Origin: Nageia nagi
Lineage: Eukaryota > Pinophyta
Assembly (NCBI GenBank): GCA_050084985.1
Contig: JBITNC010000001.1
Location: 197,532,001 to 197,596,000 of the forward strand
Direction of reading: 5' to 3'
DNA: 64,000 nucleotides
Shown: piece by piece, positions 55,443 to 64,000 of the stretch
Layout of the letters: every line of letters begins with the position of its first letter
Numbering within the stretch: position 1 is the stretch's first letter
The notes under the pieces: generated by a model
Databases searched by the model: none
Told to the model about the DNA's origin: nothing
What the model saw: the letters and a program-made list of their open reading frames with translations, nothing else
Program-made: the position numbers and the translations under genes

Positions 55443-58400
55443 AACCTTGTGGTGATCTTATTCAAGTCTCTACTTGGTGATCTTGATGTAACTCTCCTCA
55501 AATTTAAGGTATACCTATCCCTTAATCTTGTAATTTTGTTTTGAAACTAAAAGCTAGATCTACTATATTTTGTATGGGTAAATTGAAAACTATGATAGAT
55601 CTAATTTAGGGTTAGATTTTTTTTTAAACTTCAATTTATTTAACCTTTTTTAAAGGTTAAGCATTAGATCTATTATTTTTTGTTAGATCTAATGAATATC
55701 TTCAAATCTAGAGATTTATAATAATCAATACTAACATATTTTATCTTGAGGATAATGGGATCAAATTTAAGGTAAAATTTTACCTTAGCTACATGCTAAT
55801 AGTATTTAAAAACTATATCTAACATATGGTATATGGTTAGATTTTCTAGATCTTATGAAAATTAGCATATTTAATTTTTATGCAAATTCTATGAGTATTT
55901 TTCTTAGAATTAATTTATATTAATTCCTATTGCATTACAAGCTTTAATTTATAAAAAAAAGTTTATGAGGAAATTACAATTAACTCCAAAAATTATTGGT
56001 ATATGTACGAATTTAACAATACATTTTGTATTTTTTTTATACAATAGAAATTGAAATTTTTTATATAGAATTTATTCTGTATTTAAGAAAAAAAATAGAA
56101 TTAAAATAGCTAAAATGTTGTCTAATGATTCTACAATTTAATTATTTCTTAAAAACCTATGTTCTTTCCAAAAATAATTAAATTGAAATCTAAAAATGCT
56201 ACCCTAGAATGAAAAATACATGTGTGGTAGCTATTGCAATTTAACTCCTATTATATATAAAATAAAACCATGCTATTTTTTTCATATGAAAATGCATATG
56301 CTCATAAATGCTACAAACCCAATTATACTTCTTCAAACACCTTGATGTTCAGGTATGATCAAGGGAGACAAAAAAAAAAAAAAAACATAAATCAAACTTC
56401 TATGCCTAGGAAGGTCATTTTATTTTGTTTCAAGCTCCCATGATTGTTTATTGAAGAGAGAAATAATTTTCTTGCTGGTTGGAAAATTTTGAGCAAATAA
56501 AAACTTAAGACAAATTTGGCCACCCCTCCTGCCACATGCTTTGCCCTATTTTTTGTGCAAACAAAAAAATCCTTGTTCTTGCAATAAAATAAGATGATTT
56601 TTATTTTTATTAAAATAAGATGATTTTTATTTTTATTTTATTTTTTTATGTTATGATATTTATTCACTAAGTCTTGAAAACAAATTTAGAAGAAGCTTAA
56701 TTTTTATTCTTGGAATTTTTTTTAAGAAAATGGTGGGGAGTTTAAGATTTTTTTTTAAATAAAAGCAATATGTGTTGCTTTTTAAAAATTATGAGGTCAT
56801 TAAAAAAAACATTTTTAGCATCATTTTTTAAATAAATCTAGCTCCTAACTATAATTTCTTTTTGCCATGCTTTTTAAAAATAATCTGAGCTCCTAACCAT
56901 AATTTCTTTTTGGGCATATTTTTTTTCTATATTAAAAAGGGTGAGAGCATCTTTTAATTTTTTTTTAGCAGATGGGTTGCCAATAATAAAATATTTTTTT
57001 TAAAATGGGAGGAGCTTTTTACTCATGTGGTCATTTTTCATAAAGAAAAAGATTTATGGGATTATTTTGGGCATGTTTTTTAAAGATAGCTTTCATAAGC
57101 AAAGTCTAGCTTTTTAAAGGGAAGTTTTTTTGGAATTCTTTTTAAGAAAATGAGAGGTAATTTTTGAAGTCGCTCATTTTAAATAAGGAGAGTAATTATT
57201 GCATTTTTTTTTTCAAAAGTGGATGATGAGTTGTTAACTCATAATTTGCATATTTTTCTTCCCTTAAATATTTGGTGCAAATTTTTATTTGTGAGCGTTA
57301 ATAAATGCAATTTTTAAGCTTACACCTATGAGAGGGCATGTGAAAAAATTAAAAGGGAAAGTAGTGAAGTAGATGGACAATAATAAATGCAATTCTTTTT
57401 AACTCACTACTTATTAATTTATTTTCCTTTTAGTAAAAAAAAAAATATAAAATCATATGGTTTATATGATTTTTTTAAGTCTCATATATAAAGTTAATTG
57501 GTATTTTAATATACTTGAGCAAAATTTATATTTTGTCATAAGACCATGTGAGCATAGTATAAAGCTAAATTTATTGCACATTTATTAAGTATTGTTCATA
57601 AGCTTTATTTTTGAAAGTTAAAATTTTATAAGTAAAGCTTACACTTATATTTTTTAAAAGGGGCATGTGACCTTAAGTGTAAATTTTTTACATTTTTTTC
57701 ATAAAATTAATGAATGTTTAATGAGCATAGGTGTTATTTAAGCCTTATTTTTTGTAATATTGATAAAGTATTTTCAAATATAAAAATATTTCAAGTTAAA
57801 ATTTGCAAACATTTTGTTTGGTTAAGTTCTACAAAATTTTTGAAAGTAACGTTTTGCAAATTATCATTCCAATTTCAAAGCAAATTGGATTAATTTATAA
57901 CTTTTGAAGCTAAAAATTTTAACAATAATTATTTGATAGTGTCGAATACATTGCAAACTAATTTTTGCACACTTTAATGTAATTTTTTCTTGTGTCATTT
58001 TTTAAATATTTTTTATGAAAAAAAAGGGGAAGTTACATTAAATACTAATTGTTGTGAATATGCATAAGGTTAATTATTTTTGAATATGCATAATAGTGCT
58101 TGGATGTGCTAATGTTTGAAGTAAAAATTTATTTTAGACTATGATATGCACTATCCTTATTGGTAGCAATGTTATGCAAATTTGTTGTGGATGTATATAG
58201 TGGTTAAAATGAAAATTTAGGTAAAAATTTCTTTCAAACTATGATATGCACTATCCTTATTGGTTGATGTATTGTTAAAATGGAAATTTGTTTATGGATT
58301 GATACCACTATACTTCCATGATTGGAAAGTTTATCCATATTTATGGATTGATACCATTATAATTCTATATTTGAAAAATTTATCCATATCGATGGATTGT

Positions 58401-59730
58401 TTGCCACATTGTTACTTGTTAGCAAATTGTAGTAGATGGAGTGATTAAATAGGTTCTCCCTTCTCCATGACTTGAAGTGATTAAAAAGATTCATCTTTTT
58501 CCATGATTATATTGTAGGAGTGGTTAAAAATATTTACCTTTCTCTATGATTGCACATTATTAGAGTGGTTAAAAAAGTTTACATTTATCTAAGATTTAAT
58601 TGTTTGATAATATTTGAATCCATATTGATGGATTAATGATACCAAATTTTATCATATGCATCTTGACTAGTAGCATAGTCAAGTTGGTATTTTATGGTTT
58701 GTGCATCTTTACATGGTAGTCAAGATGATATTTTTTTGATTTATTCTTCATTTATGCTACAGTACTATTGAAGGAGAACTTAAACCTTCAAATTAATATA
58801 TTTGTATATAGATAAGAACTTATGTATGAGGCTTATGCTTTGCCTTGTAAATCTTGACTTTGTGGTTTGGTCAAGTAGATATTTTTTATAACTTAAAAAT
58901 ATTAACTTAATAATATAGTCAAGTTGTTATGCATTATAAATCTTGACTTAGTGATTTAGTCAAGTTGGCATTTGATGGTTTTTGATATGATTAAGATAAC
59001 ATGATCACATAAGTATTTGATTAGTGATGTTTTCATTAAAGGGGAGACATAAGTTATGAAAATATTATGATTTGATAACACTCTCATATACTAATAGACA
59101 AATACAAAATAATGATCTAAAACACACAAACACAAAAATCAAAAATAATTTTTTTATGATGTTTTATGATATATCTATATCCTTATTTGAGAATGCTTTT
59201 ATATCATTTGGTTGATTATGCATTTGATGATGTTGTGCATATTATTTATTGATGATATCATGTTATGGATGATACATTTTATTTAGTATGCACATTTGAT
59301 ATTTAGTTGATGATGTATGTCATCTTTGATGTTATGCATATGTCATGACTTAGTATTTTTGTGCACCATTTGATCATTTTATAGATGGAATCTATCTTAT
59401 ATAAATGTATATAATGCATCTAATTGATATTTTTTATGAGCTACTTGTAACTTACAGGTTTCATATTGAAATTACATGTTACTTCGGGTATGCATGCTCA
59501 TGGAGGTTCATCATATCAACATGTTGTTTAATGAATACTCTTGTACATTGAAACTATTTATAGTTAATGATTGTATTACCATTTATTAAAATGGTTAAGT
59601 AGTTGATCCATTATAGAACCATATATATTCTATTACTTTCTATAAATTTTCATTTCTGATTATATTCTTATGGAGGAGAACTCTCTTACTATTTCTCTAT
59701 TTTTTCGACTTTCTACCTCAATATTGCATT
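55443..59730 (+). other. Interior of element K, AT-rich and non-coding
   Basis: Long T and A runs. From 58138 there are short local duplications: CTATGATATGCACTATCCTT (58138, 58238), TGGATTGATACCA(C/T)TATA (58296, 58342), GTGATTAAA/GTGGTTAAAAA with CTTT(C/T)TC(C/T)ATGA (four copies, 58440-58590) and TCTTGACT...TAGTCAAG (58670, 58855, 58942). The last 250 bases match the 3' region of copia H loosely. Confidence 0.7.
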
Positions 59731-59739
59731 AAGAGGGAG
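59731..59739 (+). promoter_or_regulatory. Polypurine tract of element K
   Basis: AAGAGGGAG directly before the right LTR, in the context CAATATTGCATT that copia H also has. Confidence 0.85.
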
Positions 59740-60195
59740 TGTTGAAAATTATAATGCATTATTTTGTAATATATATCTTTAATATAAATCCAAATAATGC
59801 ATAAAGTATCTCTAGATACCTTAAAGCATTAAAAGAATAAATATGAAAAAAAATTTAACCTTACCCTTGGGTAAAAGGGAGGTTAAAGAGTGGGTTTCAT
59901 CTTATAAATAGAGAGGTACCCCTCTCATTATATACTTGTAGAAGCAAAAGATTCTATTCTTTTAGAGTTATAGGAATGCTTTTGTAGGAGATTTGTAGAA
60001 GAAATCTTTAGAATTTGTAAGAGAGTTCTCTTGTGAGAAGTAATAGAAGAGATGGTTCAAAGTGGATGTACTCCCAAGAGTTGGAGGAACCACTATACAT
60101 TATGTGTTTTGATTTGTGTAAATGATTTGTTCTTAGTTAGATTTCTTAGAAAATCTATAAGAGATATTGATTTATGGAATCCTTCAATTCCATAA
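59740..60195 (+). repeat. 3' LTR of element K
   Basis: Aligns with the left LTR with many point changes; TATAAATAG at 59903-59911. Divergence is clearly greater than between the LTRs of copia H. Confidence 0.87.
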
Positions 60196-60499
60196 ACATC
60201 ATGGTGGAAAATTCCTCCTTATGTTCCAATAGTGAAGTATCTTCATAGTGCTTCTTCTTAGAACTAATCAAAAAATTACCTTCATCTTCCCTTTGCAAGG
60301 AAATGTCCCCTACACTTATCACATCTTCATCATAATGCTCATGTACTAATTCATTTTTAGTAATGGTATGTATTCCAAAAGAATCATTTTGTGAAACTAA
60401 TCATACCTTATATGGTGAATCTTTTTCTATGTTTGTGACTACTTTTCTCTTGTGAGGGGGTTGGTAAATCTCCCTTGAACTATCCTTTTATGCTAGAGT

Positions 60500-61101
60500 T
60501 GAGATCTTTTAAAAATCCTCAATATATTCTTCCATGGTTGTAGGAGAGGGGTGTTCTTAACTAAATATAATTCCCTTACTTTGTTGTCTCTTATCATCAA
60601 ACTGTTCTTGAATTTTTTTACTAAAGTTCTCAAAGTTTGTAATCTTCTCATGCCCCAAGGTGATGGGGCTATTATGCAACCATTCATGTGCAACATCTTT
60701 AAGGTGGAGTGATGCAAAGTGGATGGCATCCTTTTCATTCATTATACAGAGGGTGAAGTAAATTCTTACTTTTTGCAACCAAGATTCAATTGAGATATTA
60801 TTCCCATTAAACATGGGCACTTGTAGTCTCTTGAAGTACTTGCTTTCTTGGTTAATGTTTTTCCCAAAGAATTTCAAATATTCCTAAAATGAAATTACTT
60901 ATCTAAATTCATCACTTTTTACTTGGTATTATGCAAAAACATCATTCTCTTGATTCTTCTTTCTTGCTTTCCCTTGCAATAACATGTGTTACGAGTGTGC
61001 AACCATCCCTTGTGTATGGACGATTGAACTTGATATCCTTTAATGGGTTTGAGAGAGAGTCCATAAAACTTGTTCAATAATTGAGCTAGAAAATTGATCA
61101 T
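60500..61101 (-). pseudogene. Gag of element J
   Basis: ATG near 61101 (MINFLAQLLNKFYG), then after a frame break LQVPMFNGNNISIESWLQKV, AIHFASLHLKDVAHEWLHN and NFENFSKKIQEQFDDK. These line up with the gag of element B (IPSFNG, WLQKL, ATLHLEGSAYLWW, FDEFCVRVLNRF). Frames are broken near 60900 and 60560. Beyond 60500 the sequence is cut by element K at 60195. Confidence 0.8.
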
Positions 61102-61163
61102 AGAATTTAATTGTTCTCGAGAAATTTACATCTTTTGAATCCTTCATAGGTTGATAGGATTTA

Positions 61164-61177
61164 GAGCTTTGATGCCA
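61164..61177 (-). promoter_or_regulatory. Degenerate primer-binding site of element J
   Basis: Minus strand TGGCATCAAAGCTC one base from the right LTR, two changes from TGGTATCAGAGCTC. Confidence 0.75.
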
Positions 61178-61178
61178 T

Positions 61179-62259
61179 TGTACCTTTTAGTATTTATCCA
61201 ATTTATCATTAAATTCCACTTTAATTATTGAATTAGGGCATCAATGAACATCCTCATAAACTATCCAAAATATGTGCTTAAATTAAACTATAACAAGAGT
61301 AGCTAAATCTGATATAAAGTGCTCATAATAGGTGAACATGACCAAAACTAGGGCATAAATCAGATCTGTAACATAACAAAAATATAGCTCTAAAAGTACT
61401 CAATTTGCATACATTTATATGCATAATGAAGATAGAAGCAAAGCAAAAATATGTAAATTCATTCATTCATATTTGAAATGTAGTATGAAAGCCAATATCA
61501 TCAATAATGAACCAAGAATAATAATAGGTCTGTTACAAGCCTATAACAAGTTCTAAGGCAAAGCACAAGATTCAAGAATGCTCAAACTAGACTCCTCAAG
61601 GCTAGTGTGTATGCCAATAAGGCTCCTAAGCTAGGCGTAAGTCTCAAGATATGTCCCAATGGCTAGCATAAGATTCCAAGTGGGAATAATGATAGGCACA
61701 AGCTCTCCAAGAGATGTAGAAGTGTAGATGAGCCACTTCTAGGCTAGGGAGTAGCCCCAAGCCCTAAAAGGTAGAGAAGAGAAGCATCCCTAAGCTCTGA
61801 ATGATCCAAGATTGAATACACAAGATGATGTCTTCAAGTGATGCTCTAATCTTTCTTATATAGGTAATTATACATTGAAAATACCAATAATTATGATCCT
61901 GGCTAACCTTGAAATAAAATATCTTTCTTTTAGCAAACTTTCCCTGGCCAATTTTGATGTGCATGATGTTCGAAGACTGGCTCAGCTAATGAACTTAAAA
62001 AATGCAATATCTACCTCATTTCTTGATGACATTATTTCATGTAACCTATTAAAATGATTAGTAGAAGTGTCTCCATATATTACGAAAGATAAATCAACAA
62101 TCCCAAACTTATGATAAAAATTATGCCTTATACAAGGTTTCTCAAATTTGGGGACATTACATAATTTGAAAAATAAAATACTCCTAATCTAAGTACTAAA
62201 GATCACAATGAACAGGCATAAGGGATTGTGTTTAGATGTACCAAATTAGGGACATTATA
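61179..62259 (-). repeat. 5' LTR of element J
   Basis: TGTACCTTTTAG start, GGGACATTATA probable end. About 1.08 kb. Confidence 0.72.
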
Positions 62260-62367
62260 ATCTTTGCAGGTTTGTATACAAAAATATTTTTGGTGAATTT
62301 CATTTAGCATGGTGAATTAATTATTTGCAAAAGATATTGCACTAAAATTCCTAGATACCTTTATTAC

Positions 62368-62426
<59 letters not shown>

Positions 62427-64000
62427 CTCTAATAATTTTATGGAGCTAGTCAAAAATATTAATCCTCAAGGTAACTTGGCCAAAAATAATTGGCCTACCT
62501 TAAATCCTATAAATTCCCTCCTCCAAATTATTTTGGAGTCTTATATTTGGTGTCCCAAAATAATTGAGCAATACTATTTTAACCTTATGGCTTCAAAATA
62601 AATTTTGAAAAAATTCACCACCAAAATAAAGCATTATGTCTTGCACAAATAATAAAAGATAATGTGGACAATAGTTATGTCTATTGGAAGTATTATTTTC
62701 AAACTTTACTATAAATAATATAGATTTTTTATGGAAAAATACATCTCTCTCATACTTTCAAAATTATTCTCGTGGCTCGTGAAAAGAGGAGCCTTATCAT
62801 CCCACTTATTTTCTCTCCAATTTTATAATCATGTGTTTTCCTAGTTATAGCATTTATTTGCTATAATTTGTGATATTATTTCTTGGTTACATGAAAGCCA
62901 CCATACATTTTATTTTAGTGAAAGTTATATTAAATTTTAAGTCTTTAGTTTGTGAATGATGTTGATAAAATTTTATTCATATGCTCATGTCTTTATGCCT
63001 TAAAAATAATCCTTTTAGGCCAATAGTGTCATTTTAAAATTAATATAATAAAAAAAATCTCTTTTGATAATATCACATGTGGTGACTAGAGGGAATAATG
63101 GTATTACATCCCTTACATTATAAGGCATACCTCCCCCTTTGAGCAAATATCTTCTCCTTTTCTTCCCAACTTAACCAAAGGGAATTATTGGGTACTAAAG
63201 TTTGACTAGTTAATTATGTTTACTAGAACCCTTTGTAAACTAAAGCTTTTTCCATATTCTTTACTCATTCTCACCTCCCTCAAATGCTCATGAATGTTTG
63301 AGTTTGGGAACATCTTGGAAAAGATTATGTCATGTTTTTAAGGTAATGGGTGACTTTCATAATCCATTTCGAAGGACTTTTATTCATTCCAAGTCATTAC
63401 CTTTAATTTAGAAGAATTAGGATCTATCTGAGAAGGTGTCAATAAAATTGGGATTCTAAGGGAAATTTCATATACTACATGGTTGCAAAAATACCTTTGT
63501 AGTTATCAATTAAGTAAGATTATCAAATTGTTCTTTCAATAGTTTTTACTCTATTGATAAGTGGATTAATGCTTGAAGTCTAGTTATCCCTTCTCAATGA
63601 ATCGTTCTTACTAATCACAAACAGGTATGGAGGTACCCATGTGCTATCATTTTGGAACCCCTTAGCATCATAAGTTTTGATGAGAAAATGATTTGACATA
63701 TATTTTTACATTTGTATAGAGATAATTTTAGAAAGGGAGCTTTGATATTTTACTAATACTTTGTTGGCCTTTTCTATGAGTTGAATAACTTGTCGATTAA
63801 GTTGATTGTGTTTTCATTACAACTTATCAAATTCCTAGAGTAAATTGAGAAACACATACTCTATGTATGCAATCTTTGCTCAATTATTTTCCCCTTAAAT
63901 TCCATTCTTAATATTTTCTTAAGTTGTAGGGAATATATATGTATTTGAATTAATAAAAAGATTTGAAGAGGCTCTTGTTTTGAACCCATTCATCCTTCGT
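62260..64000. other. AT-rich region, nothing recognised
   Basis: No coding frame, LTR pair or structural RNA seen. It includes a TA microsatellite at 62374-62423. Confidence 0.5.
62374..62423. repeat. (TA)n microsatellite
   Basis: About 25 TA units without interruption. Confidence 0.95.

Larger units (their letters stand above)
54959..60195 (+). mobile_element. Element K: non-coding copia-related LTR element inserted in J
   Basis: LTRs at 54959-55428 (470 bp) and 59740-60195 (456 bp) start TGTTG and end in TTCCATCA (CCATAA in the right copy). A primer site follows the left LTR and a purine tract precedes the right one, so K reads on the plus strand. The 4.3-kb interior is extremely AT-rich with no open frame over about 60 codons. 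The purine-tract region and TATA box match copia H. A clean target duplication was not found. Confidence 0.85.
51192..62259 (-). mobile_element. Element J: decayed gypsy element with gag and protease only, split by element K
   Basis: Repeats of about 1.05 kb at 51192-52230 and 61179-62259 both start TGTACC and share most of their sequence (for example AAATACTCCTAATCTAAGTA near the end), in direct orientation. A degenerate primer site adjoins the right copy, so J reads on the minus strand. Gag lies at 60500-61101 and a protease remnant at 53870-54200. No reverse transcriptase or integrase is seen between the protease and the left LTR. Element K sits between gag and protease. Confidence 0.75.

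Noticed and set aside
1-64000. CRISPR array, prokaryotic operon or phage
   Set aside because: The regular short repeats seen (49 bp, 56 bp, 195 bp, 360 bp) lie inside plant LTR elements or AT-rich repeat zones and lack spacers; no prokaryotic genes are present.

Overview
This is a repeat-dominated plant nuclear window, most likely from a large, AT-rich genome such as a conifer or other gymnosperm. That is inferred from nested LTR retrotransposons with long non-coding LTRs, a very low gene density and plant-type gene fragments; the species cannot be named from sequence alone. No bacterial operon, CRISPR array, rRNA or convincing tRNA gene was seen. Nearly all the coding sequence belongs to mobile elements, and most of it is broken.

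Layout. 1-15000: a decayed minus-strand coding region of unknown family is split by LTR element A (84-12346, plus strand, target duplication CCTTG). The 5' LTR of A is itself split by element B, a near-complete Ty3/gypsy chromovirus (746-7425, minus strand, target duplication GATTC). 15000-18040: an AT-rich zone with a degenerate ~360-bp tandem array, then shorter repeats. 18041-19202: a solo LTR of the A family. 19203-21240: the 3' end of a related element with its own LTR. About 21241-24115: a decayed gypsy gag-protease fragment interrupted by a small LTR. 24715-25988: a hAT transposase pseudogene with introns. 28065-30960: the only good host-gene candidate, a minus-strand coiled-coil gene resembling the plant At3g49055-like family, with four exons whose splice phases agree. 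33103-42664: Ty1/copia element H (minus strand), whose 3.8-kb leader carries a piece of the urease accessory gene ureG and PPR-gene pieces. 42940-45640: a PPR pseudogene. 46135-47114: an unrecognised decayed coding region. About 47870-50835: a 5'-truncated LINE with an RNase H tail. 51192-62259: gypsy element J (gag and protease remnants only), split by K (54959-60195), a copia derivative with no coding sequence. 62260-64000: AT-rich, nothing recognised.

How the parts relate. The window is a stack of insertions: B in A in an unknown coding region, K in J, and an A-family LTR in intron 1 of the coiled-coil gene. Elements A and K carry LTRs, primer-binding sites and polypurine tracts but no recognisable gag-pol, so they look like non-autonomous parasites. 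K shares its 3' end and LTR layout with copia H, its probable relative. Chromovirus B and copia H have alike LTR pairs but several stops and frameshifts. The most interesting single item is the ureG 5' fragment, flanked by PPR motifs, in the copia leader.
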